A stretch of DNA of 19,202 nt from 66-474 sp035717365 (GCA_035717365.1 DASTIS010000154.1:1-19202); one strand, 5' to 3'; counted from the stretch's first letter, positions 1 to 8,268 are shown. Notes: generated from the sequence alone by a model not told the origin. Made by a program: numbers and translations.

Positions 1-924
1 CGCAGCCTGACGCGGATCGGCACATTGCGCCGCATGTTGGTCGGGATCGGCCCGGACATCGTGCACGTCCGCTCGCGGGTACCGGCGTGGCTGGGCTGGT
101 TTGCGCTGCGCGGCATGCGGCCGCGCCCGCGTTTCGTCACCACCGTGCACGGGCTCAACTCACCCGGCATGTGGAGCGGCATCATGACCCGCGGCGACCG
201 CATCATCGCGGTCTCGCAGACGGTACGGGATTTCGTGTTGAGCCACTACCCGCGGGTGGATACGACGAAGCTCACGGTCATTCCGCGCGGGATCGATCCG
301 GAAGTCTTCGCTTACGGCTACCGGCCCGAAGCGGCCTGGCGCGCCCATTTCATCGACGAATTCCCCCAGCTCACCGACGCCCCGTTGTTGACCTTGCCCG
401 GGCGCGGCACGCGCCTGAAGGGGCACGCCGATGCGATCGCACTGGTCGCCGGCCTGCGCGATCGCGGCATCGATGCGCGGCTCCTGCTGCTCGGCATCGT
501 CGAACGCGGGCGCGAGGCGTACCTGCGCGAAATGCAGGAGCTGGCGCAAGCGCGGGGGGTCGCCGACATCGTGGCGTTTTCGCCGCCGCGCAGCGACGTG
601 CGTGACGTGTTTGCGGTCTCGGATCTCGTCCTGCAACTCTCCAACAAGCCGGAAAGCTTCGGCCGCACCGTGATCGAGGCGTTGTCGCTGTGCCGCCCGG
701 TACTCGGATATGCCCATGGCGGGGTCGGCGAATTGCTGGCCGAGTTGTACCCGGCCGGCCGGGTGCCGGTGGGTGACGTCGACAAGCTGATCGTGCGGGC
801 CGCCGAATTGCTCGGCCGCGCGCCGCCGATCGCGCCGCTGCAGCGCTATCACCTCGCCGACATGCAGGCGAGCGTGCTCGCGCTGTATCAGGAACTCGCC
901 GCGGTTCCGCAGCGCGACGCTTGA
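1..924 (+). CDS. GT4-family glycosyltransferase, 5' end outside window
   Basis: Transfers a sugar from an activated donor, probably during assembly of lipopolysaccharide or another surface glycan on the cytoplasmic side of the inner membrane. The frame is open to the first base of the window. A TTG at 25 could start translation, but the GT4 fold normally has about 60-70 more N-terminal residues, so the gene is most likely cut by the window edge. The visible part starts in the first Rossmann half (PDIVHVRSR, then VTTVHG) and continues to the donor-binding half, with the LTLPGRGTRLKG segment and the GT-B signature KPESFGRTVIEAL, which contains the E-x7-E pattern. It ends 35 bases before an O-antigen ligase-like gene on the same strand, and a GT2 glycosyltransferase follows, so a shared operon is likely. 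Sugar and linkage cannot be told from sequence. Confidence 0.85.
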   Translation, partial: RSLTRIGTLRRMLVGIGPDIVHVRSRVPAWLGWFALRGMRPRPRFVTTVHGLNSPGMWSGIMTRGDRIIAVSQTVRDFVLSHYPRVDTTKLTVIPRGIDPEVFAYGYRPEAAWRAHFIDEFPQLTDAPLLTLPGRGTRLKGHADAIALVAGLRDRGIDARLLLLGIVERGREAYLREMQELAQARGVADIVAFSPPRSDVRDVFAVSDLVLQLSNKPESFGRTVIEALSLCRPVLGYAHGGVGELLAELYPAGRVPVGDVDKLIVRAAELLGRAPPIAPLQRYHLADMQASVLALYQELAAVPQRDA

Positions 925-959
925 CGGACGACGCGCGTTAGGATGCGCGCTTTGGTCCG

Positions 960-2288
960 ATGGCCCCGGTGGTGACGGTTTCCCTGCGCGCGCAACTCAC
1001 CGCGATCCTGCGATCGCCGCTGACGCCGATCTGGCTGGTGGTCTTCCTGCTGCCGTTCGGGCGGGCCAGCGAGCTCGGCACCTTGCTGTGCCTGCTGGGC
1101 GCGATCTTCCTTTTCGTGCGCAATCGCCATGCGCTGGCCGGGCATCCGGGCGCGCGCTTGCTGCTGTGGTTGTGGGCCGCGTATTTCCTGGCCGCGCTGA
1201 TTTCGGCGCCGGACGCGCTCGAACCCGCGCGTAGCTGGAAGCAAGTCGCCGCGTACCTGCGCTTCGCGCCGTTCGGCGTGTACGTCTGTTTCGCGGTGCG
1301 GCGGGAATCGCGCCTGACCGCTTTGTGCCTCGCCACCGGGGTGGTGGTCGCGCTGTGGGCGCTGGATGCGTGGGTGCAGGCGCTGACCGGCTACAGCCTC
1401 GGCGGCCTCGCGCAGGCGCAGCGGATTTCGGGGATCTTCGGTGCCGACAACCTCAAGCTGGGTCCGGTACTGGCGTCGTTGTCGCCGTTCGTGTTGTGGG
1501 CCGCGCGTCGGCGGTTCGGGCGCGGGGGCCTGGTCGTCGCCATGGTCTTCCTGCTGGGGCCGATCCTGCTGGCCGGCTCGCGCGCGGCCTGGATCACCTA
1601 CGGCCTGGTGCTGCTGGCGTTTTTCTGGTTCGACACGCGCAAGCCCGCATGGTTTGCCGCGTGGGTGCTGGGGGCGTGCGTGGTGGCCGCCGTGGCCATG
1701 GGCGTGGCGTGGCAGACCTCGCCGCGGTTCGATGCGCGCATGCAACGCACCCTTGCCGCCCTCAACGACAACCCGCACGCGCTGAACGAGGCACTGAGCG
1801 GACGGCTCGACATCTGGCGGGTGGCAGTGGACATGGTCGCGGCACATCCGGTGAACGGCGTCGGCGTCCGCGATTTCCGCTATGCGTACCCGCAGTACGC
1901 ATCGCCCGGCGACCATTTCCTCGGCGCCGAGGCGTGTGGTGAGGACGCGGGCGCCTGCCACCCGCACCAGATCGTGCTGGAGATCCTCACCAATACCGGC
2001 GCGGTCGGACTGGCGCTGTGGCTGGCCGCGCTGGGCCTGGCATTGCGTGCGTGGCGCCGCGTGGGCGCCGAGGCGCGTCGGCGGGCATTTCCGGCGACCG
2101 TTGCGCTGGCGGTCACGGTGTTTCCGTTGAACACCCACCTCGCGTTCTATTCGGCGTGGTGGGGATTGCTGTTCTGGTGGTTGTTGGCGTTGTGGTGCGC
2201 GGCGTTGCATGCGGACGTGTCCGAGGAGACGCCCGTCGTGATACCGCGGATGCACGTGCGCACGGGGGGCAAGCTGCATGGCGCGTGA
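960..2288 (+). CDS. O-antigen ligase/polymerase-like membrane protein (Wzy_C/WaaL family)
   Basis: Polytopic inner-membrane protein of 442 residues, probably joining or polymerising undecaprenyl-linked glycan on the periplasmic side. Many hydrophobic segments run from about residue 23 to 250. The family signature AGSRAAW lies at 205-211, followed by a transmembrane segment. A large extracytoplasmic loop (about 260-340) includes SGRLDIWRVAVDMV and ends with the H-x-H segment HPHQ (334-337) before NTGAVGLALW, which fits the Wzy_C domain and its conserved loop histidine. The ATG at 960 is the first in frame after the preceding gene and gives the usual family length. The 3' end overlaps the start of the following GT2 gene by 11 bases, suggesting translational coupling. 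WaaL-type ligase and Wzy-type polymerase cannot be separated here; a neighbouring WaaE-like gene slightly favours a role in LPS core or O-antigen. Confidence 0.85.
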   Translation: MAPVVTVSLRAQLTAILRSPLTPIWLVVFLLPFGRASELGTLLCLLGAIFLFVRNRHALAGHPGARLLLWLWAAYFLAALISAPDALEPARSWKQVAAYLRFAPFGVYVCFAVRRESRLTALCLATGVVVALWALDAWVQALTGYSLGGLAQAQRISGIFGADNLKLGPVLASLSPFVLWAARRRFGRGGLVVAMVFLLGPILLAGSRAAWITYGLVLLAFFWFDTRKPAWFAAWVLGACVVAAVAMGVAWQTSPRFDARMQRTLAALNDNPHALNEALSGRLDIWRVAVDMVAAHPVNGVGVRDFRYAYPQYASPGDHFLGAEACGEDAGACHPHQIVLEILTNTGAVGLALWLAALGLALRAWRRVGAEARRRAFPATVALAVTVFPLNTHLAFYSAWWGLLFWWLLALWCAALHADVSEETPVVIPRMHVRTGGKLHGA

Positions 2289-3051
2289 AAGGTTCTCGCT
2301 GGTCATCATCTCGTACAACAATGCCGACACGCTGGAACGGTGTCTGGGCGCGGCGGACTTCGCCGACGAGATCGTGGTGCTGGACTCGGGTTCGACCGAC
2401 GCGACCGTGGAGATCGCAAGGCGCCACGGCGCGCGGGTGGCGACGCATCCGTTCGACGACTACGGCCCGCAGAAGCAGCGTGCCATCGACATGGCGGGCC
2501 ACGACTGGATCCTCAACCTCGATGCCGACGAGGTGTTGTCGCCGGGCACCCGCGAGGTGATCGAACACGCGCTGGAGCATCCGCAGGCGGCGGGTTATCG
2601 GTTGCCACGGCGCGAGCGGATGTTCTGGAGCGTGCAGCATCCGTGGAGCCACCGCAACGGACATTTGCGCCTGTTCGATCGCCGGCGCGGGCGCATGAAC
2701 GCGGTGCCGGTCCATGCCGCGGTGGAGGTCGACGGGCCGGTGGAAACGTTGCACCGTGCGGATTTCGTCAACCTGGGGGACGACGACATCGCCGCGCGCG
2801 CGGCCAAGATCAACCGCTACTCGTCCGGCATGGTGGCCGACAAGCTGGCGCGCAAACAGCGTTTCAGTGGACCGATGATGCTGGTCTATCCGCCGATCTT
2901 CTTTGTCCGCCAGTACGTCTTCAAACGCTATTTTCTTTCGGGTTGGGCGGGCTTCATCGCCAGCATGCTGGGCGCGTACTACGTGTTCCTGAAGTACGCC
3001 AAGTTGCATGAGGCGCGAAGAGCCGGGACCCGGAAAGGCGGTCACGAGTGA
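2278..3051 (+). CDS. GT2 glycosyltransferase, WaaE/KdtX-like (LPS core)
   Basis: A 257-residue GT-A fold enzyme resembling the LPS core glycosyltransferase family WaaE/KdtX. The N-terminus has SLVIISYNNADTLERCL, the nucleotide-binding DSGSTD (36-41) and the metal-binding DADE (82-85) in WILNLDADEVLSPG, all hallmarks of this subfamily. The acceptor half carries SHRNGHLRLFDRRRG, also typical. A hydrophobic C-terminal stretch (about 205-243) probably attaches it to the inner membrane. It starts inside the 3' end of the ligase-like gene, so the two are likely co-translated. The last dozen residues are basic and poorly conserved-looking, and their DNA holds a GGGACCCGG-like string related to the heptad repeat about 110 bases downstream, so the C-terminus may have been altered by repeat DNA. 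Confidence 0.87.
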   Translation: MARERFSLVIISYNNADTLERCLGAADFADEIVVLDSGSTDATVEIARRHGARVATHPFDDYGPQKQRAIDMAGHDWILNLDADEVLSPGTREVIEHALEHPQAAGYRLPRRERMFWSVQHPWSHRNGHLRLFDRRRGRMNAVPVHAAVEVDGPVETLHRADFVNLGDDDIAARAAKINRYSSGMVADKLARKQRFSGPMMLVYPPIFFVRQYVFKRYFLSGWAGFIASMLGAYYVFLKYAKLHEARRAGTRKGGHE

Positions 3052-3122
3052 GCCAACATCTCGGTCGGGTCGACCAGCTTCTTGCGCGCGCCGTGCCGGA
3101 CTTCCCGAATTCGGTTGGGTAG
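3048..3122 (+). pseudogene. Possible N-terminal remnant of a lost downstream gene (24 codons)
   Basis: A GTG overlaps the GT2 stop in the usual GTGA manner. A strong purine-rich ribosome binding site (GGAAAGG, 3032-3038) sits 9 bases before it. The frame encodes 24 residues starting (M)SQHLGRVDQLLARAV and stops at 3120-3122, just before the heptad repeat at 3141. Coupling and the ribosome site look like a genuine operon gene whose body has been replaced, but 24 residues are too few to identify a family. It may also be chance. Confidence 0.25.
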
Positions 3123-3131
3123 CGCCGCTTT

Positions 3132-4100
3132 TCAGCTCTTTCCCGAGTCCCGGGTCCCGGGTCCCGAGTCCCGGGCTTCAAGTCCGTACACCGGCGGCAT
3201 CCCAGGCGGTCTCGTCTTGAACCGCTTGTGCGCCCACAGGTATTGCGCGGGCGCCTCGCGCACCATGCGCTCGATCGCGGCATTGACGCGGGTGGTGTCG
3301 GCGATGATGTCATCGCTGGGGAAATCCTCCAGCGGCGCTTCCAGCTTCAGTGCGTAGCCGCCGTCGGGCGTGCGCCGATGGAAGAACGGCATCACCGCGG
3401 CGCCCGACAGCCGCGCCAGATGGTGCGTCGCGGTGATCGTGGATGCCGGGATACCGAAAAACGGCGCGAACACGGTGTCCTTGCCGCGCATGTCCTGATC
3501 CGGTGCGTACCAGATGGCGCCGCCCCGCTTGAGATATTTCACGGTCGCGCGCAACTGGTCCTTGTCGAACATCGTCTCGGCGTACCGCAGGCGCGCGCGC
3601 AGCACCATGTACTCGAACACGTCCGAATCCATGCGCCGGTACATCCCCGCGATGCGGATTTGGCGGGAGATGAGACGTGCGCACAATTCGAGATGCGAGA
3701 AGTGCCCACCCACCAGTAATACCCCGCGTCCCGCGGCGTGCGCGGCCTCGAGGTGTTCCAGCCCTTCGACCGAAACGTCGAGGCGGGCGAGCCTGGCATC
3801 GGAGGCGAACCAGCCCAGCGCGAACTCACCCAGCATCCGGCCCATCTCGCGGGTCGCCTCGCGGCGCAGCGAATCGCGTTGCGGCGGATCGAGTTCGGGG
3901 AAACACAGCTCCAGGTTGCGCGCGATCACGCGCCGCCGGTCGCGGATCAGCGGTGAGATCGTCGCACTGAACGCCGCACCCAGTGCAAGGATCCAGCGCG
4001 TCGGCAACAGCACCAGCAGCCGGATGAAGCCGATGCCGGCCCACGCCGGCCAGTGGCGCGGCGCGAGCAGCTTGCGCGGGAATGGCGGCATGGCAGGCAT
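3132..4100 (-). CDS. Lipid A biosynthesis acyltransferase, LpxL/HtrB-like
   Basis: Adds a secondary acyl chain to lipid A precursors at the inner membrane, with acyl-ACP as the usual donor for the family. From the preferred start at 4100 the protein has 322 residues. The N-terminal hydrophobic segment (HWPAWAGIGFIRLLVLLP) is the usual membrane anchor. The catalytic H-x4-E motif is seen in VGGHFSHLEL (H133, E138). The downstream block WYAPDQDMRGKDTVFAPFFG is highly typical, and QYLWAHKRFKTRP near the C-terminus matches the family ending. The frame is open to an ATG at 4163, but that adds 21 residues encoded by a hairpin repeat, so 4100 or 4091 is preferred. After the PP-VYGLEA stretch the last dozen residues come from the TCCCGRG repeat, so the native C-terminus appears extended or replaced. 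LpxL and LpxM/LpxP roles cannot be separated. Confidence 0.87.
   Translation of the reverse strand: MPAMPPFPRKLLAPRHWPAWAGIGFIRLLVLLPTRWILALGAAFSATISPLIRDRRRVIARNLELCFPELDPPQRDSLRREATREMGRMLGEFALGWFASDARLARLDVSVEGLEHLEAAHAAGRGVLLVGGHFSHLELCARLISRQIRIAGMYRRMDSDVFEYMVLRARLRYAETMFDKDQLRATVKYLKRGGAIWYAPDQDMRGKDTVFAPFFGIPASTITATHHLARLSGAAVMPFFHRRTPDGGYALKLEAPLEDFPSDDIIADTTRVNAAIERMVREAPAQYLWAHKRFKTRPPGMPPVYGLEARDSGPGTRDSGKS
3141..3175. repeat. Tandem heptad repeat, 5 x TCCCGRG
   Basis: Five perfect 7-base units of consensus TCCCGRG, ordered GAG, GGG, GGG, GAG, GGG at their ends, with no spacer bases. Because CCCGGG is palindromic, the array can also fold. It lies inside the last codons of the acyltransferase gene on - and encodes its terminal GPGTRDSG-type residues. 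Arrays of this kind are common between genes in Xanthomonadales. Confidence 0.9.
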
Positions 4101-4129
4101 GGCGGGCGATGATAGCAATGACCTGTTCA

Positions 4130-4157
4130 CCCCCTTCGCCCTTCCTTCGGAAGGGGG
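4130..4157. repeat. Perfect 8-bp stem hairpin between Rep and acyltransferase genes
   Basis: CCCCCTTC (4130-4137) pairs with GAAGGGGG (4150-4157) around a 12-base loop. It begins seven bases beyond the Rep stop codon on -. It could slow or partly end transcription between rep and the acyltransferase gene, but no T-run follows, so a strong intrinsic terminator is not supported. Confidence 0.5.
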
Positions 4158-4163
4158 AAGCAA

Positions 4164-6161
4164 TCACCCAAGCATCGCCGCGATCTTGGCAAGTTGCGCG
4201 GCGGCGACATCGCGGCGTGCCTCGGCCTCGGCTTCCGGGTCGTCGCCGTCGCGGTGCAGTTCCGTGGCCGGAAGCTCGTCGAGAAAGCGACTGGGCTTGC
4301 GCTTGAATGTTTGCCCGTAGCGGCGACCCTGCACGCTGAAACTCAGGTGCAGCAGTTCCTTCGCGCGGGTGATGCCGACGTACAGCAGGCGGCGCTCCTC
4401 GTCGAGCCGCCCTTCGTCGATGGCGCCTTCGTGCGGCAGGGTGCCGTCCTCGCAGCCGACGATGTGCACCGACTGGAACTCGAGCCCTTTCGCCGAGTGC
4501 AGGGTCATCAATCGCACCGCATCGCCGCCGTCGTCCCTGTCGGCGTGGCCGAGCAATGCGAGCTGCGCGGCGAGATCGCCCACGCGGCTCTTGCCGCCGT
4601 CCATCGCGCGGAACCAGTCGGCGAGCTCGCGCACGTTGCCGAGCCTGCGTTCGTGCAACGCACGATCCTTCGCCGTATGCGCGATGTGCTCGGCGTAACG
4701 GGTGCGCTTGAGGACGGTTTCGACGAGATCGGCCGCCCCGGCGGTTTTTGCGTCGCGCGCCAGCGCCTCGACGAGGTCGACGAAACCGGTGAGCGCCGCG
4801 GCGGGTCGCGGCGAAAGTTGATGCAGGATCGCGTGGCTGTGCGCCGCGCGCAACAGCGAGAGATGTTTCGATTGCGCGAGTTCGCCCAGCTTTTCCAGGG
4901 TGGTCGCACCGATCTCGCGGCGCGGCACGTTGACCACGCGCAGGAACGCCGTATCGTCATCGGGATTGGCGACGAGCCGGAGGTATCCCAGCACGTCCTT
5001 GACTTCCGCCCGGTCCAGGAACGACAGCGCACCGGTCAGGTGGTAGGGAACCCGCGCCAGCCGCAGCGCCTTTTCCAGCGGCCGCGCCTGGTGGTTGCCG
5101 CGGTACAGCACCGCGCAGTCCGACCACGCGAGTTCGTGCTTTTCACGCAGGTACAACAGTTGCGAGGCCACCCGCTCGGCTTCGTGGTCGGTGTCGCGGC
5201 ACTCCAGCACCCGGATCCGCTCGCCGTCGCCGTGGGCGCTCCACAGCTTCTTGGGATGTGCGTGCGGGTTGTGGGCGATCAACCCGTTCGCGGCACGCAA
5301 CACGCGTTGGGTGCAACGGTAGTTCTGTTCCAGCTTGACCACGCGCAGCTTCGGGTAATCCTTCGCGAGCTTGTCGAGGTTGCCGGGATCGGCGCCGCGC
5401 CATGCGTAGATCGACTGGTCGTCGTCGCCGACGCAGGTGAACGCGCCACATTCGCCCGCGAGCAGCTTCAGCATTTCGTATTGCGCGGCGTTGGTATCCT
5501 GGCATTCGTCGACCAGCAGGTAGCGGATGCGTTCGCGCCACGCGAGACGCGCCTCCTCGTCGCGTTGCAGCACCGTCACGGGCAACCGGATCAGGTCGTC
5601 GAAGTCCACCGCGTTGAACGCCGCGAGACGCTTCTGGTAGGCGGCATATAGTTGCGCGGCTTCCAGTTCGCGCGGCGCGCGCGCGGCGTCGAGCGCCGCA
5701 TCGGGCGTGAAGCCGTCGCTTTTCAGACGCGACAGCAACGAACGCAACTGGAACAGCTTGTCGGATTTCACCGACGCACCCGCCAATTCCTTCACCAGCC
5801 CCGCACTATCGTCGGCGTCGAGCACCGAAAAACCGCGCCGCAGCCCGGCGCGCGCGTGTTCGATCTGCAGGAATTTCAGGCCCAGCGCATGGAACGTGCA
5901 GACCGACAACGCGTCCGCGGCGTCGCCTTTCACGCGCCGCGCGACCCGCTCGCGCATCTCGCGCGCGGCCTTGTTGGTGAACGTGATCGCTGCAATCCTT
6001 GGGGGCGCGACTTCATCGCGCGCGACCATGTACGCGATCTTCTCGGCGATCACGCGCGTCTTGCCCGATCCCGCACCGGCCAGCACCAGCAGGGGGCCGT
6101 CGGTGTATTCCACGGCGACGCGTTGTTGGGGGTTGAGCACGATGCGGTCCGGGTCTGGCAA
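4164..6161 (-). CDS. rep: ATP-dependent DNA helicase Rep (UvrD/Rep superfamily 1)
   Basis: A 3'-to-5' SF1A helicase of 665 residues, close to the usual Rep length, that helps replication forks pass protein barriers and takes part in restart. Motifs in order: Q-motif LNPQQRVAV, Walker A AGAGSGKT (28-35), Ia ITFTNKAAREM, II VDECQDTN (217-224), III GDDDQSIYAWRGA (245-257), IV/V in the 2A domain (VRLMTLHSAKGLEF) and VI VGITRAKE (595-602). Motif II has Cys where Phe is common (DEFQDTN), which is harmless for metal and ATP contacts. The tail lacks the long C-terminal extension of UvrD or PcrA. An in-frame TGA lies 4-6 bases before the TTG at 6161, so translation starts at this TTG or at the GTG at codon 8; GGAT upstream supports the TTG. 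It is divergent from the hypothetical gene at 6301. Confidence 0.93.
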   Translation of the reverse strand: MPDPDRIVLNPQQRVAVEYTDGPLLVLAGAGSGKTRVIAEKIAYMVARDEVAPPRIAAITFTNKAAREMRERVARRVKGDAADALSVCTFHALGLKFLQIEHARAGLRRGFSVLDADDSAGLVKELAGASVKSDKLFQLRSLLSRLKSDGFTPDAALDAARAPRELEAAQLYAAYQKRLAAFNAVDFDDLIRLPVTVLQRDEEARLAWRERIRYLLVDECQDTNAAQYEMLKLLAGECGAFTCVGDDDQSIYAWRGADPGNLDKLAKDYPKLRVVKLEQNYRCTQRVLRAANGLIAHNPHAHPKKLWSAHGDGERIRVLECRDTDHEAERVASQLLYLREKHELAWSDCAVLYRGNHQARPLEKALRLARVPYHLTGALSFLDRAEVKDVLGYLRLVANPDDDTAFLRVVNVPRREIGATTLEKLGELAQSKHLSLLRAAHSHAILHQLSPRPAAALTGFVDLVEALARDAKTAGAADLVETVLKRTRYAEHIAHTAKDRALHERRLGNVRELADWFRAMDGGKSRVGDLAAQLALLGHADRDDGGDAVRLMTLHSAKGLEFQSVHIVGCEDGTLPHEGAIDEGRLDEERRLLYVGITRAKELLHLSFSVQGRRYGQTFKRKPSRFLDELPATELHRDGDDPEAEAEARRDVAAAQLAKIAAMLG

Positions 6162-6300
6162 GGGTCATCCGTGCATGGCCAGCATCGACGGGCCGGCATG
6201 GACAAGGTGTCTCCCGACGCCCTGTCGGGTCGACAATGTTACCGTGTCGGATGCGCGGCATGGCCGCGCGCCGACCCCGATTGTCCGAGGAAACTTCGCC

Positions 6301-7059
6301 ATGACCGAACCCGACTGGACGCGCCCGCACTGGTCGCGGGACGAGGCCAGTGCGATGTTGCTGTACTTCGTGTTTGGTCACTTTGCCGAACAGCTTGAGC
6401 TGAACCTGTCGGCGCACGGCAGCGCAGGCCTGCCGCAGGGCGTGGAGATGCGGCGCATCCCGAAGGAGATGCTGGCCCACTGGGACGGGCATCCGCTGCG
6501 CGGCGCCCTGGGCGAGATCCTGCGCGACGGAAATTCCTTAGCCTTCGAGGCCGCGCGCAAGGCGCCGGGGTGCCTGATGCTGCGCGGCGAATTGCCCGAT
6601 CCGGATTCGCTCGCGTACCTGCGCGACACGCTGGGCGTGGTTGCAGCCTTGCTGGATGCGGGTGGCGCCGCGGTCGTCGATCCGCAAATCCTGGAAATCT
6701 TTTCCGCAGCCGACTGGCGCGCGCGCTACGCCGGCGCGGAATGCTCCGCGCCCCGAAATCATATGGCGATCCTGTGCCAGGACGACGACACGGGCCACGC
6801 GTGGATCAAGACCCGCGGGATGCGCAAGTTCGCGCGGCCCGACGTCAGCATCCTGAAGGTTCCGCAGGATGAAATGCAGCGCGCCGGCGCCGTGGCCGCA
6901 AGACTGGTCGAGCTGCAGGCACGCGGCATGCGTTTCGGCGAGGGTTCGACCGTGGATGTCGAGGGGCTGCCGGACGGATTGCGCGTGACATGGGGCGGCT
7001 CGCTGGATGATCCCGCGTTCAACAATACGCACATCGAATTGGTCTGGCCGAAGGCATGA
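6301..7059 (+). CDS. Conserved-looking hypothetical protein
   Basis: A 252-residue soluble protein of unknown function. The frame extends far upstream, antisense to rep, but the ATG at 6301 has a good ribosome site (GAGGAAA, 6287-6293, spacing 7) and follows the rep start, so it is preferred. There is no signal peptide and no transmembrane segment. A middle region (LGVVAALLDAGGAAVVDPQ) followed by MAILCQDDDTGHAWIKTRGM and, later, VTWGGSLDDPAFNNTHIELV gives an alpha/beta impression. The segment HAWIKTRGMRKFARPD vaguely recalls DUF4261-type proteins, but this is not secure. It is divergent from rep and followed by a palindromic repeat and then arfB. I do not recognise a function. Confidence 0.75.
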   Translation: MTEPDWTRPHWSRDEASAMLLYFVFGHFAEQLELNLSAHGSAGLPQGVEMRRIPKEMLAHWDGHPLRGALGEILRDGNSLAFEAARKAPGCLMLRGELPDPDSLAYLRDTLGVVAALLDAGGAAVVDPQILEIFSAADWRARYAGAECSAPRNHMAILCQDDDTGHAWIKTRGMRKFARPDVSILKVPQDEMQRAGAVAARLVELQARGMRFGEGSTVDVEGLPDGLRVTWGGSLDDPAFNNTHIELVWPKA

Positions 7060-7076
7060 GGAAAGGCTGGTTCTGC

Positions 7077-7178
7077 TCGTCATCCCGGTGAAAGCCCGGA
7101 CCCAGTGGCTTTTCTGGAATCCGTTGACATACAAAAGTGCTGGGTCCCGGATATCGCTTCGCGATTCCGGGATGACGA
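7077..7178. repeat. Composite intergenic palindrome (TCATCCCGG family), full copy
   Basis: Twelve-base perfect inverted ends TCGTCATCCCGG (7077-7088) and CCGGGATGACGA (7167-7178) enclose a second pairing (CCGGACCCAG about 7096-7105 with CTGGGTCCCGG 7140-7150, one bulge) and a small hairpin ATCGC-ttc-GCGAT (7153-7165). It lies between the hypothetical gene and arfB. Partial relatives occur at 11669 and 13033 in this window. Confidence 0.85.
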
Positions 7179-7219
7179 CACATGACACGTTTGCGTCGCG
7201 AATCGTCTAACCTTGGCGG

Positions 7220-7639
7220 ATGCGTGTTTCCGCGTCCATCGACATTCCCGAATCGGAATTGACCGAACGTTTCCTGCGCGCGGATGGTCCCGGCGGCCAG
7301 CACGTCAACCGTACCGAGAGCGCGGTGGAGTTGCGTTTCGATGTCGCGCGTTCGCCCTCCCTGCCGGACGTGGTGCGGGCGCGGGTGCTGGCGCGCCACG
7401 ACCGCCGGCTCACCGACGACGGCGTGATGGTGATCCAGGCGCGGCGTTTTCGCGACCAGTCGCGCAATCGTGCGGATGCGCGCGAGCGCCTCGCCGAACT
7501 GTTGCGGGCCGCGCTGGTGCCGCCGAAAAAACGCGTCGCAACCAGGCCGACGCGCGCGTCGAAGGAACGCCGACTGGCAGGCAAGAAGCAGCGTGGCGCG
7601 GTGAAACGCGATCGCGCACGTCCGGGCGGGGACGATTGA
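7220..7639 (+). CDS. arfB: Ribosome-rescue peptidyl-tRNA hydrolase ArfB
   Basis: Frees stalled nascent chains from non-stop ribosomes by hydrolysing peptidyl-tRNA. The 139-residue protein has the catalytic GGQ (25-27) in the conserved context FLRADGPGGQHVNRTESAVE, followed by the small catalytic fold and a long basic C-terminal tail (about 105-139, rich in Lys and Arg) that enters the mRNA channel in this family. Length and tail distinguish it from RF1 and RF2, which are over 350 residues. The ATG at 7220 gives a normal N-terminus (MRVSASIDIPESEL), though only a weak TTGGCGG precedes it. Its stop overlaps the next start (TGATG at 7637-7641), so the downstream acyltransferase is probably translationally coupled. 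Confidence 0.93.
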   Translation: MRVSASIDIPESELTERFLRADGPGGQHVNRTESAVELRFDVARSPSLPDVVRARVLARHDRRLTDDGVMVIQARRFRDQSRNRADARERLAELLRAALVPPKKRVATRPTRASKERRLAGKKQRGAVKRDRARPGGDD

Positions 7640-8235
7640 TGGCAGGCGCGCCGTCGCTCCCGCCGCGGCTGCCCGCGGCCATGCCGCAGCACCCCGATCG
7701 CGCGTGGCGGCATGTTTTTCGCGCGTGGGTGCGCGCGAGTGGCTGGCGCCTGGAAGGCGAATTGCCCGATGTCCCGAAACTGGTCCTCATCGTCGCGCCG
7801 CACTCGTCGTGGTGGGACGGCATCTGGGGCCTGTTGTTCAAGGTCGCGCTGGGCGTCGACATTGCCTTCATGGCCAAGCGCGAGTTGTTCCGCTGGCCGC
7901 TGGGAGGCGCGTTGCGGCGCCTGGGCGGCCTGCCGATCGAACGCCGCGCCGCGCATGACGTGGTCGAGCAGATGGTCGGACGTTTCCGTGCGCGCGAGCG
8001 GCTGTGGCTCGGCATCGAGCCGGAAGGCACCCGCAAGCCGGTCACGAAATGGAAGAGCGGCTTCTGGCACATCGCGCGCCAGGCCGGCGTCCCGATCCTG
8101 CCGGGCTACTTCGATTACCCGCGCAAGGTGATCGGCCTCGGCCCGTTGTTCCATCCCGGCGACGACAAGGACGCCGACATCGCCGCGCTGCGCGCGTTCT
8201 ACGCGCCTTATCGGGGAAAGCATCGCGGGGTGTAG
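7639..8235 (+). CDS. PlsC-like lysophospholipid/1-acyl-glycerol-3-phosphate acyltransferase
   Basis: A 198-residue acyltransferase of the PlsC superfamily, likely acting on lysophosphatidic acid or a related lipid at the inner membrane. The catalytic H-x4-D appears as HSSWWD (H55, D60), with acceptor-binding motifs GGLPIERR and EPEGTRK in the expected order. The frame is open to 7213, but that region is arfB in another frame; the ATG at 7639 overlapping the arfB stop gives a normal length and is chosen. It is shorter than typical PlsC (about 240 residues) and has HSSWWDG rather than the common NHxSxxD, which fits a subgroup of small enzymes often annotated simply as 1-acyl-sn-glycerol-3-phosphate acyltransferase. 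The substrate is not certain. Confidence 0.87.
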   Translation: MAGAPSLPPRLPAAMPQHPDRAWRHVFRAWVRASGWRLEGELPDVPKLVLIVAPHSSWWDGIWGLLFKVALGVDIAFMAKRELFRWPLGGALRRLGGLPIERRAAHDVVEQMVGRFRARERLWLGIEPEGTRKPVTKWKSGFWHIARQAGVPILPGYFDYPRKVIGLGPLFHPGDDKDADIAALRAFYAPYRGKHRGV

Positions 8236-8260
8236 CGGGAAACCGGATCGGGCTCCCGCT
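8234..8260. terminator. Candidate bidirectional hairpin between convergent genes
   Basis: AGCGGGA (8234-8240) pairs perfectly with TCCCGCT (8254-8260) in the 33-base gap between the acyltransferase and lipoprotein stop codons. There is no T-run, so it is at best a weak terminator. Confidence 0.35.
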
Positions 8261-8268
8261 CACCGCAT

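Noticed and set aside
888..2330. 480-codon open frame on - across the ligase-like gene
   Set aside because: It is extremely rich in Arg, Gln and His, antisense to a polytopic membrane protein with family motifs.
4194..5651. 485-codon open frame on + inside rep
   Set aside because: It is the complementary frame of a well-conserved helicase and has no domain of its own.
5707..6300. N-terminal extension of the hypothetical protein
   Set aside because: It is antisense to the rep N-terminus, and a good ribosome site precedes the ATG at 6301.
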